Positions 25,811 to 33,983 are shown, counted from the first letter of the stretch. The stretch is 44,985 nt of DNA from CAZSLO01 sp964608025 (GCA_964608025.1 CAZSLO010000004.1:1-44985); one strand, 5' to 3'. The notes: generated from the letters alone by a model not told the origin. Made by a program: numbers and translations.

Positions 25811-25849
25811 TAACGGGGGCCGCTTGAATACTTCAAGCGGCCCCCGTTA
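25811..25849. promoter_or_regulatory. 18-bp perfect hairpin in the rplU leader (terminator or attenuator)
   Basis: The inverted repeat 25811-25828 / 25832-25849 is perfect and has a three-base TAC loop. It lies between DUF5679 and rplU, both on the minus strand. In the minus direction no U-tract follows, so it is not a classic terminator there; in the plus direction TTTATT follows. It could stop antisense transcription, protect the upstream mRNA end, or control the ribosomal genes as an L21-leader-like element. Confidence 0.7.
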
Positions 25850-25919
25850 TTTATTAGGCAAATCTTGGCACGATCAGGATAGTAATTATCCCTGTGGGAC
25901 CAAGCGCTACCGGATCCGT

Positions 25920-26060
25920 TTATGACTTACCGATTCGGAAGACTTTCGTACCACACTTGGGACAAGCACCCTGAGTCGCTGGTCGACCATTCTTAAGGGT
26001 TACAGCCTGTGGATTACTAATATCTCGTTTCGCCCGACACTTGAAACAATACGCCTCCAT
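25920..26060 (-). CDS. DUF5679 zinc-ribbon microprotein
   Basis: A complete 46-residue protein starting MEAYCFKCRAKR and ending FRIGKS. Two CxxC knuckles (C5/C8 and C33/C36) form a zinc ribbon around the central QAVTLKNGRPATQG. The wording matches DUF5679, a short family common in Chloroflexota; function is unknown. GGAGG lies eight bases upstream of ATG 26060. The promoter TTGACA - 17 - TATGTT is at 26118-26090. Being just upstream of L21-L27-L31, it may act with the ribosome or RNA. It is too short for many gene callers. Confidence 0.92.
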   Translation of the reverse strand: MEAYCFKCRAKRDISNPQAVTLKNGRPATQGACPKCGTKVFRIGKS

Positions 26061-26089
26061 ACAGCCTACCTCCATATGAATATAGCTAG

Positions 26090-26118
26090 AACATAGGGCT
26101 TAGATCGTCTCCTGTCAA
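26090..26118 (-). promoter_or_regulatory. Sigma70-type promoter for DUF5679 and ribosomal genes
   Basis: TTGACA (26118-26113), a 17-base spacer and TATGTT (26095-26090) precede a predicted start site near 26083, with a 23-base leader holding GGAGG. This is one of the best promoter matches in the window. Confidence 0.65.
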
Positions 26119-26156
26119 TAGGCAAAAATATATTTATAGCTGATTTCTAGCTAAAT

Positions 26157-27158
26157 TCAAAAAGTTTTCTTAGTGATATCTGCTACAACACGAACTTTAT
26201 CCATAGACGTATCTGCTGGGAAAGTGCACCCAGTACCCAACATCCACGATCGATTCCCCATAGAAATACGTGTGTCCCGAATTCCACATTCTATTTCGGG
26301 AGATGTCGCTCCAATCAATCCATCTTTGTGAGGTACACCTCCAATCACCACCTTGCCTCCAAGAATGTCACGTCCTTCTTCAAGTGACAAATTGCCCCGA
26401 CCAAAAGTATCCCAGTTAAATGCATGTACCGGATAGTCCTTGAGATCTGAAAGCATGTTGTTATCTTTGCAAACGTGAAGAATATTCAGCTCTGCATCCG
26501 ATACCGAATCAAGTATCCTCAAATCATATGGCCGACCCAGTTCAGCATACTCCTGTGTTGTAAGGATATCGGTCGTTGCCAAAGATGTGGTGGCAAAGAA
26601 AAGACCACTGGCATCATGTTCAATACATGCCCTAGAGAAGCCTATAAAAGTCTCGGTTATTACCTCGAGGGCCTGTATTACCTTATCTGGATACTCCCGA
26701 AGATGTTGTACAAATAGATCTTCAGAAATAATCATGCGACTCGCTATAGAGAGAGGAGTAAATACGGTCATCATGAACGGTATTTGTCCATTTAGATCTT
26801 TGGCTATTAGACCTAGTGCTTCTAGTTGTTCTCCCATTACACCCTCTTCAGGTCGGAGAATCTCTATCCGCGTCCAATCATTGGGTTCTTGTATCGGCCA
26901 GTGGACAGGTTCAGGGGCATCGCCGCCCTTATGTCTCATCTTTAATCCCCAGTCCTCAGCATGGTAAGAGGCTCGTGGATTGACCTTCATGAAATCCCAG
27001 TCGAACTGGCGCTGGAACCCGATCATCTCCATGGCAAGGGTGTCAGCAGAGTTTTCAGCCTCGTAAAAATGTCGCCACATACTGGCCGGGGGGCGGTCAA
27101 CATCCTCACCAGACAAACAGGCAAGCACGCGTTCCCTATGATTCATTAGATCAAGCAT
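26157..27158 (-). CDS. Uroporphyrinogen decarboxylase-like protein (corrinoid methyltransferase branch)
   Basis: A 333-residue UroD-fold protein opening with MNHRERVLACLSGEDVDRPP, a start shared by the UroD/MtaA superfamily. H228-x-C230 in ILHVCKDN and C311 in GTGCTFP correspond to the zinc-binding HxC...C of MtaA/CmuA-type methyltransferases, and the arginines expected of true HemE in the first loop are not seen. A methyl-transfer or unknown catabolic role is therefore more likely than haem synthesis. ATG 27158 lies two bases after the trpD stop, with GTGGAG spanning the end of trpD, so it is translationally coupled to trpD. A link to tryptophan is not known for the family. Confidence 0.82.
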   Translation of the reverse strand: MLDLMNHRERVLACLSGEDVDRPPASMWRHFYEAENSADTLAMEMIGFQRQFDWDFMKVNPRASYHAEDWGLKMRHKGGDAPEPVHWPIQEPNDWTRIEILRPEEGVMGEQLEALGLIAKDLNGQIPFMMTVFTPLSIASRMIISEDLFVQHLREYPDKVIQALEVITETFIGFSRACIEHDASGLFFATTSLATTDILTTQEYAELGRPYDLRILDSVSDAELNILHVCKDNNMLSDLKDYPVHAFNWDTFGRGNLSLEEGRDILGGKVVIGGVPHKDGLIGATSPEIECGIRDTRISMGNRSWMLGTGCTFPADTSMDKVRVVADITKKTF

Positions 27159-27159
27159 A

Positions 27160-28173
27160 TCACTCCACCCTATTACTCAACTCAATCAATGCGTCTAGTT
27201 TGTTCTTAGCTTCGCCCCGATCAATCGATTTAGCGGCAATGGATACCCCTTCTTTCAACGTCGAGGCATCTCCCGCGGCGACTAGGGCAGCTGCAGAATT
27301 GGCAAGCACCATATCACGAGCCGGGCCATGATTACCTTGCAGCACATCTCTCAACATGGTCGCGCTCGCAGCAATACTATCTACCTTCAATAAAGAACTA
27401 TTTATACTCTCTAGTCCAAATTCTTCCGGCCCTATGGTGTAGAACGTCACATCACCATTCTCCAGTTCCCAAACATCTGTAGGTCCAGAGAGGCTAATCT
27501 CATCGAGACCATCATGGCCGTGTACTATTAAAGCGTGGGTAGTTCCCCGTCTATCAAGAAACTGGGCCACAGTGTCTGCCAAACTCGGGTCTGCCATACC
27601 GAAAACTTGGGCACTTGCATTCGCTGGATTCATCAAGGGCCCGAGGGTATTGAAAATCGTCCTGATCCCAATCTCACGTCGAGGTACAGCTGCGAATCTC
27701 ATAGCTGGATGGAATATTTGGGCAAACATGAAACCGAAGCCAATTTCGTCGATACAAATTTTTACCCCCTCTGGGCCAAGGTCGATCTTCACACCTAGTT
27801 CCTCAAGAACATCGGCGCTGCCGGTAGCCCCGGAGGCCGCGCGGTTACCATGCTTGGCAACCTTCACTCCAGCACCTGCGACTACAAGTCCAACTGTAGT
27901 GGAGATATTAAAGGTTCCCGACGAGTCCCCGCCGGTCCCACAGGTATCAATTACCCTATCGTCAACCTCCACTCGAAGTGATTTTTCGCGCATTACCCGA
28001 GCCATGCTCAATATCTCATCCAGTGTTTCACCCTTTATACGCAACGCTGTTACAAACGCGCTGATTTGGGCAGGAGTTGCATCACCCTCCATAATTTCAC
28101 TCATTGCCTGTGCTGATTCACCCGGATTAAGTGAATCTCCATTTACGAGGACAGATATAGCCTGTTTAATCAT
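27160..28173 (-). CDS. trpD: Anthranilate phosphoribosyltransferase
   Basis: A protein of 337 residues. DTCGTGGDSSGTFNIST (about 76-92) is the phosphoribosyl-pyrophosphate-binding glycine loop, and VAKHGNRAASGATGSADVLE (about 104-123) holds the anthranilate-binding residues. TrpD makes phosphoribosylanthranilate. ATG 28173 has AAGGAG eight to nine bases upstream. It follows trpG after a 353-base gap containing a palindrome, so it may have its own promoter. trpC and trpF do not follow. Confidence 0.96.
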   Translation of the reverse strand: MIKQAISVLVNGDSLNPGESAQAMSEIMEGDATPAQISAFVTALRIKGETLDEILSMARVMREKSLRVEVDDRVIDTCGTGGDSSGTFNISTTVGLVVAGAGVKVAKHGNRAASGATGSADVLEELGVKIDLGPEGVKICIDEIGFGFMFAQIFHPAMRFAAVPRREIGIRTIFNTLGPLMNPANASAQVFGMADPSLADTVAQFLDRRGTTHALIVHGHDGLDEISLSGPTDVWELENGDVTFYTIGPEEFGLESINSSLLKVDSIAASATMLRDVLQGNHGPARDMVLANSAAALVAAGDASTLKEGVSIAAKSIDRGEAKNKLDALIELSNRVE

Positions 28174-28526
28174 ATTGCCATCTCCTTAAAAATTGCTATG
28201 GGCAGGGTTGATTGATATCAATCTGAACGATACAAGCTGTTTTAACTTCACGCTTAACAATAGCGAGAAATCACAATGGATTTATGAATCAGTTTTCAAA
28301 CAGACTAGGTATTTCAGGTTACATTGATTCGGATCTCGGTTTCCTCTACGAACCTAGAAACATCTTGGTCAACTAGGCAATTCTGAGTTTTATGCAAGAG
28401 TTTCCTGCGGACGGGTTTGGAGCCTGAAATACCGAAAACCAGGGGCCAAGGTTTTTCCTACGAATCAATTCCTACCTCGACATCCTTAGATAGTTTCGAT
28501 CTATAGGGTACTAGATGGCGCCTTTA
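28174..28526. other. 353-base gap inside the trp cluster
   Basis: It lies between trpG and trpD on the same strand. No ORF, Trp-rich leader peptide, T-box or U-tailed terminator was found. The notable element is the 14-base palindrome at 28210-28223. The gap is much longer than other intergenic spaces in the cluster and could hold a separate trpD promoter. Confidence 0.5.
28210..28223. promoter_or_regulatory. Perfect 14-base palindrome upstream of trpD
   Basis: GATTGATATCAATC reads the same on both strands and lies 36 bases upstream of the trpD start, a typical place for a repressor operator. No regulator gene is adjacent and no known operator consensus was recognised. Confidence 0.4.
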
Positions 28527-29090
28527 TCATATTTTTAAAAAATTACGCAATATGTCATGGCCAAACCGGGTTTTAATAGATTCGGGATGGAACTGGATGC
28601 CCTCTACTGGATCTGTCTTATGACGTACACCCATAATAATACCGTCATCGGTCCAAGCAGTCACATCAAGATCTTTGGGCAAGTCTTCGCGATGTATAGC
28701 CAAAGAGTGGTACCGGATAGCTTCAAAGGGATTCTCAATACCCTCGAACAACTTCCTGCCATCGTGGTAGATCATAGATGTTTTGCCATGCATTATTTCT
28801 CCAGCCGAACCGACGGTGCCACCGTATGCATATCCTACGCACTGATGACCCAAGCATACCCCGAGAGTGGGTGTTGTTGAGCCAAAGTGCCTAACCACAT
28901 CGTTCGAAATTCCTGCCTTCTCTGGCGTGCGAGGACCAGGTGATATCACGATTTTATCTGGAGATAATTTGTCAATATCACCAATAGTGATCTCGTCATT
29001 TCGAACCACACTAATCTCCGCACCTAGCTCTGAAATATACTGATAGAGGTTATATGTGAAACTGTCGTAATTATCTATCAGTAGAATCAT
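28527..29090 (-). CDS. trpG: Anthranilate synthase glutamine amidotransferase component
   Basis: A 187-residue class I glutamine amidotransferase. The opening MILLIDNYDSFTYNLYQY is diagnostic. The nucleophile cysteine is in GVCLGHQ (about residue 77), and His and Glu of the triad are in IQFHPESI near the end. It supplies ammonia to TrpE; the same protein may serve p-aminobenzoate synthase. GGAGG lies five bases before ATG 29090; an overlapping GTG at 29093 would be too near the SD. It starts 36 bases after the trpE stop. Confidence 0.96.
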   Translation of the reverse strand: MILLIDNYDSFTYNLYQYISELGAEISVVRNDEITIGDIDKLSPDKIVISPGPRTPEKAGISNDVVRHFGSTTPTLGVCLGHQCVGYAYGGTVGSAGEIMHGKTSMIYHDGRKLFEGIENPFEAIRYHSLAIHREDLPKDLDVTAWTDDGIIMGVRHKTDPVEGIQFHPESIKTRFGHDILRNFLKI

Positions 29091-29126
29091 CACGCCCTCC
29101 GAGTAAATCCCAAACCGATACTTGGT

Positions 29127-30563
29127 TCATATCACTTCAGCTTGCTCTATTGCTCTAAGTACCGCAGAAGCCTTATGGATCGTTTCCTCGTACTCTAGAT
29201 CCGGTTTACTGTCATAAACAATGCCTCCGCCTGCCTGAGTGTAAGCTATGCCATCCTTTACAACCAAAGTACGTATTGTGATAGCGGTATCCATATTTCC
29301 AGTGAAGTCAAAGTAGCCTACCGCGCCTGAATATGGACCTCTTTTGTCTGGCTCAAGCTCAGCAATAATCTCCATAGCTCGAATTTTTGGCGCACCCGAC
29401 ACTGTCCCTGCAGGAAAACATGAACGCATGACATCATATATCGTATAGTCATCTCGAACTTCGCCAGTAACATGTGAGACTAGATGCATAACATGTGAGT
29501 ATCCTTCAACATCCATTAGTTGAGTGACCTTTACCGTACCAGGCTCACTAATACGGCCTATATCATTGCGTCCCAGGTCCACCAGCATAATGTGTTCCGC
29601 ACATTCCTTTTCATCAGAGCGCAATTCCAGCTCTATTTCCTTATCTTCTTGAGGCGTATCTCCCCGAGGCCGCGTCCCGGCAATCGGATGTGTTGCCACT
29701 CGGCCATTCTCGACCTGAACCAACAATTCAGGAGAAGCCCCGATAATCTGGAATCCATCTAGATCCAGGTAATACATATAAGGTGATGGATTTATTGTTC
29801 GGAGAGCCCTGTAAATCTCAAATGGTGGTGCCGATGTGGGCCGTTCAAAACGCTGAGATAATACAGCCTGGATTACGTCTCCTGCATATATGTATTCCTT
29901 GACTGTGCCAACTATGCTTTCATATTCATCACGAGACATATTCATATTTACTGAATAGTCCTTTTTTTTACTAGTATCCGTGCGTGGTAGAACTAGTGGT
30001 GACGCCAGCCGTCCAACAATCTCATCTATCCGTCCGATGGCTTCCTTGTAGGCCTCCTCAACATTATTTTTTATATGTGCGTGGCTTACTATTCTTATCT
30101 TGTGGCGAACGTGGTCAAAAATCATGAAAGTATCTGTCATCATGAAAACTGACTCCGGAAGTCCTAGAGGATCTGATTGTGGAGTGGGTAGATTCTCAAA
30201 GTAATTTACCGCCTCGTATGCCAAGAAGCCAACGGCGCCACCATTAAATCTCTGGTCTTCCGGGACACCTGATAATACCTGTCTTTCGAGAGCATCTTGG
30301 ACATATATCAACGGATCTACCTGGCCAAGCTTCTCATGGGGACCAGTCCTGATAACATCATAGGGTTCGGTACCAATAAAACTATATCTCGCTATGCGAT
30401 CTCCCCCTTCAACACTCTCGAACAAAAAAGAGTATGGAGATCGGGCAACCTTCAAATATGCAGATACCGGCGTTTCCAGATCAGCGTTTATCTCCCGGAA
30501 TACCGGAACTAGGTTCCCTTGACTAGATATGTTTTTAAATTCTTCAAGTTTCGGTTGGTACAT
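29127..30563 (-). CDS. trpE: Anthranilate synthase component I
   Basis: A complete 478-residue chorismate-utilising enzyme. The N-terminal SFLFESVEGGDRIARYSFIG holds the counterpart of the LLES tryptophan feedback site, so allosteric inhibition is likely retained. The C-terminal catalytic domain has HPIAGTRPRG, EHIMLVDLGRNDIGR and FPAGTVSGAPKIRAMEII, all standard. It makes anthranilate with TrpG. ATG 30563 has AAGGGA upstream. It follows trpS by 165 bases with no U-tailed terminator, so trpS, trpE and trpG may share one transcript. Confidence 0.97.
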   Translation of the reverse strand: MYQPKLEEFKNISSQGNLVPVFREINADLETPVSAYLKVARSPYSFLFESVEGGDRIARYSFIGTEPYDVIRTGPHEKLGQVDPLIYVQDALERQVLSGVPEDQRFNGGAVGFLAYEAVNYFENLPTPQSDPLGLPESVFMMTDTFMIFDHVRHKIRIVSHAHIKNNVEEAYKEAIGRIDEIVGRLASPLVLPRTDTSKKKDYSVNMNMSRDEYESIVGTVKEYIYAGDVIQAVLSQRFERPTSAPPFEIYRALRTINPSPYMYYLDLDGFQIIGASPELLVQVENGRVATHPIAGTRPRGDTPQEDKEIELELRSDEKECAEHIMLVDLGRNDIGRISEPGTVKVTQLMDVEGYSHVMHLVSHVTGEVRDDYTIYDVMRSCFPAGTVSGAPKIRAMEIIAELEPDKRGPYSGAVGYFDFTGNMDTAITIRTLVVKDGIAYTQAGGGIVYDSKPDLEYEETIHKASAVLRAIEQAEVI

Positions 30564-30684
30564 CTCGATCCCTTATAATCCCCCGTCATTAGAACATCCC
30601 ACATATACACCGGTTCTCGATCTTCTTTCTATGAATACTCGCATAATGTTCATATATTTTCTTTACGATCTTCACAGGACCACT

Positions 30685-30702
30685 TGGTATTAGTTAGTAC
30701 CA
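30685..30702. promoter_or_regulatory. Imperfect dyad between trpS and trpE
   Basis: TGGTATTAGTTAGTACCA has seven of nine symmetric pairs. It lies 122 bases upstream of trpE, downstream of trpS. It could be an operator or a weak RNA hairpin. Confidence 0.25.
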
Positions 30703-30728
30703 GACTTTATCTAGTCCGATATCTATAT

Positions 30729-31775
30729 CTATTTTCTTGGCAAAACAAGACCAATGCGTTCTTTTACATCCCTTAGCTTTGTCCCACTAACAGCCTCGGC
30801 CTGTTCCGCTCCTCGAGCCAACAACACATCCAACTCAGTGACATCATTAATTAGTTGCTTATAGCGCTCCTGAATCGGACGAAGTTCCTCTATCACTATT
30901 TCAGCAACACGAGTCTTGAGATCCCCATAACCACGGGCATCCACGAAATCCCTCTCAACATCAGACGTGCTCTTGCCCGTAACAACCTTGTAAATCCCAA
31001 GAAGATTGTTCACTCCAGCCTTAGCAGAATCTTCTGAGAAGACTATCTCATTGCTCGAGTCTGTCACAGCTCGTTTGAAAGATCGTTCGATTTCTTTCGG
31101 TTGATCGAGCATAGAGACCGCATGACCACGAATATCAGAGTGTGTTTTAGACATTTTTAAATAGGGGTCATTCAGGCCCATCACGCGTGCCCCAATGGTC
31201 GGTATTACTGGTTCAGGCACTACAAAGGTTTCGCCATATAAACGATTGAATCGCATGGCGATATCCCTCGCCAATTCTACGTGCTGTTTTTGATCATCAC
31301 CCACCGGTACTTCATCGGCATCGTAAAGAATAATGTCGGCTGCCATTAACACCGGATAGTCAAGTAGACCAGTGGAAACACGTTCTTGCCCCTCAGACTT
31401 GTCCTTAAACTGTGTCATTCTCTCGAGCCAGCCAATAGGAGTAACACAGTTCAACAACCAACAACCTTCGGCGTGGGCTGTAACGTGGCTCTGAATGAAA
31501 AGTGTGCATTTATCCGGAGATAGCCCCGATGCGAGCAACATCGCTGCAACGGAAAGTGTCCGCTTACGAAGCGTCTCTGGATCTTGAGGAACCGTGATCG
31601 CATGCAAGTCGACTATACAGAAGAAATTCTCCTTGTCATTTTGTCGGTCGACCCAACCTTTTATAGCCCCTAGATAATTCCCAAGATGAAGTTCCCCAGA
31701 CGGCTGTATACCACTAAAAACACGTTTCCTTGTTTCAACAATATCTTCTTCCACCGAAGCTTGTTTTTTATGCAT
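30729..31775 (-). CDS. trpS: Tryptophanyl-tRNA synthetase
   Basis: A 348-residue class I synthetase. FSGIQPSGELHLGNYLGA carries the HIGH counterpart (HLGN). GDDQKQHVELARDIA binds ATP and tryptophan. LKMSKTHSD is the KMSKS loop with Thr in the last position. It charges tRNA-Trp. The ATG at 31775 gives a 16-residue extension before the conserved start; a GTG at 31754 is an alternative. The upstream T-box leader with a UGG specifier confirms the amino-acid specificity. It begins the minus-strand trp cluster. Confidence 0.97.
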   Translation of the reverse strand: MHKKQASVEEDIVETRKRVFSGIQPSGELHLGNYLGAIKGWVDRQNDKENFFCIVDLHAITVPQDPETLRKRTLSVAAMLLASGLSPDKCTLFIQSHVTAHAEGCWLLNCVTPIGWLERMTQFKDKSEGQERVSTGLLDYPVLMAADIILYDADEVPVGDDQKQHVELARDIAMRFNRLYGETFVVPEPVIPTIGARVMGLNDPYLKMSKTHSDIRGHAVSMLDQPKEIERSFKRAVTDSSNEIVFSEDSAKAGVNNLLGIYKVVTGKSTSDVERDFVDARGYGDLKTRVAEIVIEELRPIQERYKQLINDVTELDVLLARGAEQAEAVSGTKLRDVKERIGLVLPRK

Positions 31776-31879
31776 TGTGCTTAACCATTAAATCCAATCC
31801 TAAATGTCTTTAAACAACAACTCCATACAACTGAGATCGAGACGCGTCAATCTGACTACATCTTACGCAAATAGTCCCT

Positions 31880-32180
31880 CTAAAAAACAAATAGCCCCGT
31901 CCTCTATAAGGGACGGGGCTATTCCGTGGTACCACCCTATTTCGCCGCCGGCATATAGCCGAAGGCATCTTAGTGAGACATCTACGTCAAAGCGCAGGTG
32001 CCCTAGATCATTGTAACGGTGACCCCTCCGTCCAAGCCTACGGCATTACCTGCCATCGGATGGAAGCTCCCAGGTCCATTCATTCCCTGCCCTTGGCACC
32101 GGTTCACACTTTACCCGGCTCTCTGTTGCCTGGCTAGAGAATTACTACTCCTGATCATAGCATTTAAAGATATTAATCTT
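31880..32180 (-). ncRNA. T-box riboswitch (Trp specifier) in the trpS leader
   Basis: Minus-strand leader. An AGTAGTAA bulge-type motif occurs near the 5' end (about 32150). The specifier loop reads GAATGGACC, with codon TGG at 32078-32076, matching Trp. The T-box sequence AGGGTGGTACCACGG is at 31938-31924; its UGGU bulge pairs with the tRNA acceptor end. It is followed by the terminator (31892-31921), with U-tract TTTGTTTTTT. Uncharged tRNA-Trp should stabilise the antiterminator and allow trpS (and possibly trpEG) expression. The four pieces are in the expected order and spacing. Confidence 0.93.
31892..31921 (-). terminator. Regulated terminator of the T-box leader
   Basis: An 11-bp perfect GC-rich stem (31892-31902 with 31911-31921) has an eight-base loop and, on the minus strand, is followed by TTTGTTTTTT. 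Its upstream arm follows directly after the T-box motif, so it competes with the antiterminator. Confidence 0.9.
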
Positions 32181-32187
32181 TAGGATC

Positions 32188-32217
32188 AGTATAGGTTCAG
32201 TCCAAAAATCATGTCAA
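32188..32217 (-). promoter_or_regulatory. Sigma70-type promoter of the T-box/trpS transcript
   Basis: TTGACA (32217-32212), an 18-base spacer and TATACT (32193-32188) put the start site near 32181, just before the T-box leader. Six of six and five of six matches make it the best promoter in the window. Confidence 0.75.
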
Positions 32218-32245
32218 CAAAAAGAGTTTAAGGACTTCTAGTATT

Positions 32246-33259
32246 CTATTGATTGAGACCCAGCTTGATAAATCGACCACCTATCAGCCATTCAGCTACA
32301 TAAATGTTCCCGTCTCGATCGACCGCTAAACCGTGTGGGCTGTTAAATTTGCCATGCTCAATCAGTTTAGTACGAATACTATCCCCAATCTCATTTTGGT
32401 TATTTGGCCAACCGGGCACTTCCGTGACATGCTCGTTAGCACCTAAATATTCAACAGGATTGTCATCAATATCACAAATAGTAAGTCGAGCTTTCAACTC
32501 AGCGATTATCAATAATTCCCCATGGCTTGCAAAACCACTCGGGCTCGTCAGAAAGTCATTGCCAAAGACACGTTTCCAATTACCTTCGCTATCGTAGACT
32601 TGAACTCGTCCATTACTCCTGTCGGCAACATAAAGTTCAGGCTCGGATTTTCGTGTGTCGAAGAAAATTGCGTGTGGGCAGTCAAATAGCCCGGCATCCC
32701 CTTCCTCTCCTGTAATACTTGAGATATACACATGATCTTTCGAATATCTATGTACTTGGTTCGCGCCGTAGCCGTCGGCAACCCAAACGTCCCCGTTACC
32801 ACCGTAACGAAGTTCGTTTACTGCCACCCAAGTGGGTTTGTAATCACTGTTAGCATATACTTCGATCTGTGGGCTATCCAAGATCGTAACAGTGTCTCCT
32901 TCTAGAGTTTTTTTGATGACTTTACCTACTACTTGACCTTGATCCGACGGGTATTCATAACTTAATGATGGCCGCCGCTTGGAACCGTTGTCTGCAATCC
33001 AAAGGAACTCGGAATCCTCTTCTTTTACCAACGTGATACCGTGGGTATCTTCACAATCACTGGGCCACGAACGGAGAAAGTTGCCTTCCATGTCGAAAAC
33101 CTGGACCACCGGATCATCCTGGTGACCAGAATAGACCTCTCCGCGTTCAGAAATGACTATCCCATGATGTGACCAACCATTTCTTGCACTCTCAGAATCT
33201 GGTGTCTTGGCCCAGTCCTCTTCCCATGTGTACATGTTGGATCCACTCCCAATCTCCAT
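32246..33259 (-). CDS. NHL-repeat beta-propeller protein
   Basis: A 337-residue protein built of about six NHL-type blades; examples are DPVVQVFDMEGNFLRSW, ELYVADRSNGRVQVYDSEG and SPHGLAVDRDGNIYVAEW. Such propellers bind ligands or act as peptidylglycine lyase-like or carbohydrate-processing domains; no catalytic motif was recognised. There is no signal peptide. ATG 33259 has AGGAGG four bases upstream and is chosen over a TTG at 33283. It lies 55 bases after ccmB on the same strand, so it may be co-transcribed with the heme-export genes. Confidence 0.82.
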   Translation of the reverse strand: MEIGSGSNMYTWEEDWAKTPDSESARNGWSHHGIVISERGEVYSGHQDDPVVQVFDMEGNFLRSWPSDCEDTHGITLVKEEDSEFLWIADNGSKRRPSLSYEYPSDQGQVVGKVIKKTLEGDTVTILDSPQIEVYANSDYKPTWVAVNELRYGGNGDVWVADGYGANQVHRYSKDHVYISSITGEEGDAGLFDCPHAIFFDTRKSEPELYVADRSNGRVQVYDSEGNWKRVFGNDFLTSPSGFASHGELLIIAELKARLTICDIDDNPVEYLGANEHVTEVPGWPNNQNEIGDSIRTKLIEHGKFNSPHGLAVDRDGNIYVAEWLIGGRFIKLGLNQ

Positions 33260-33314
33260 AATACCTCCTCGGAAATTATTCAATTATGTACGATTTTATA
33301 AATCCTGGACCGAT

Positions 33315-33983
33315 CTATTCCTCAACCACGTATTGAAACGCGAACGCACAGACTACTATAAAGATGGCATCATATGCCGCAAGCAGCGGTAGCCAATGAA
33401 CCATCCCATCCCCGTTGCCGATCACAATCGCAGTGGATTCAACCGCCGCTATGACGACTGGCACTGCTATAGGTAGGAACAGTAATGGCAACATGACTTC
33501 CCGTGCCCTAGTGTTAGCTGCAACAGCAGAGAATAAGGTCCCAACTGCAGAAATTCCCAAGGTAGATAGAAACGCAATGGGTATCAACCCAAATTCAATG
33601 ATGGATAAATTGAAGATTATCGCAAATACCGGGAAAACCAAGAACTCCACGATAGTCATAAAAATAAAAGATGCGCACATCTTGCCAAAGAAAATTGCAT
33701 CTCTAGATACTGGGACTAGCAACAGGCCCCGGAGATTACCGTTCTCGCGTTCCAACACGAACGAGCGCGTAAGCCCAAGAATGCCCCCAAAAACAAAAGC
33801 CACCCAAAGTACTCCAGGCGCAATTAGTCCGACCACCTGGGGAGTAGGTTCAATAGCAAAATTGAAAATTACGATGACCAACAAAGAAAAAACGATGACG
33901 GATACTACGATTTCCTTGGTCCTGAGCTCTAGCCTGACATCCTTCCAAACGATGGCCCAAATCACACCAAAATAGGTATTCAC
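33315..33983 (-). CDS. ccmB: Heme exporter membrane subunit CcmB
   Basis: A 222-residue protein with six membrane helices. A short N-terminal IWAIVWKDVRLELRTKE leads into helix one, and the FVLERENGNLRGLLLVP cytoplasmic loop is typical of CcmB. It forms the membrane part of the CcmAB transporter used in cytochrome c maturation. The start is GTG at 33983, overlapping the ccmA stop (GTGA); the frame extends 41 codons upstream, but that region is ccmA coding. The normal CcmB length of about 220 supports this start. CcmC, CcmE and CcmF genes are not nearby. Confidence 0.9.
   Translation of the reverse strand: MNTYFGVIWAIVWKDVRLELRTKEIVVSVIVFSLLVIVIFNFAIEPTPQVVGLIAPGVLWVAFVFGGILGLTRSFVLERENGNLRGLLLVPVSRDAIFFGKMCASFIFMTIVEFLVFPVFAIIFNLSIIEFGLIPIAFLSTLGISAVGTLFSAVAANTRAREVMLPLLFLPIAVPVVIAAVESTAIVIGNGDGMVHWLPLLAAYDAIFIVVCAFAFQYVVEE

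Noticed and set aside
26157..27158. Annotation as HemE (true uroporphyrinogen decarboxylase)
   Set aside because: The HxC...C zinc motif and the absence of haem-gene neighbours favour the methyltransferase-like branch.
27572..28189. A 205-residue open frame antisense to trpD
   Set aside because: It mirrors the conserved trpD frame, has no recognisable domain and is explained by codon bias of the real gene.
30685..30702. Resemblance of the trpS-trpE dyad to the enterobacterial TrpR operator (TAGTTA core)
   Set aside because: Only a short core agrees, TrpR is not expected in this lineage, and no trpR gene is seen.
33415..33975. A 186-residue open frame antisense to ccmB
   Set aside because: It is a shadow of a hydrophobic coding region; the opposite strand encodes a clear CcmB.
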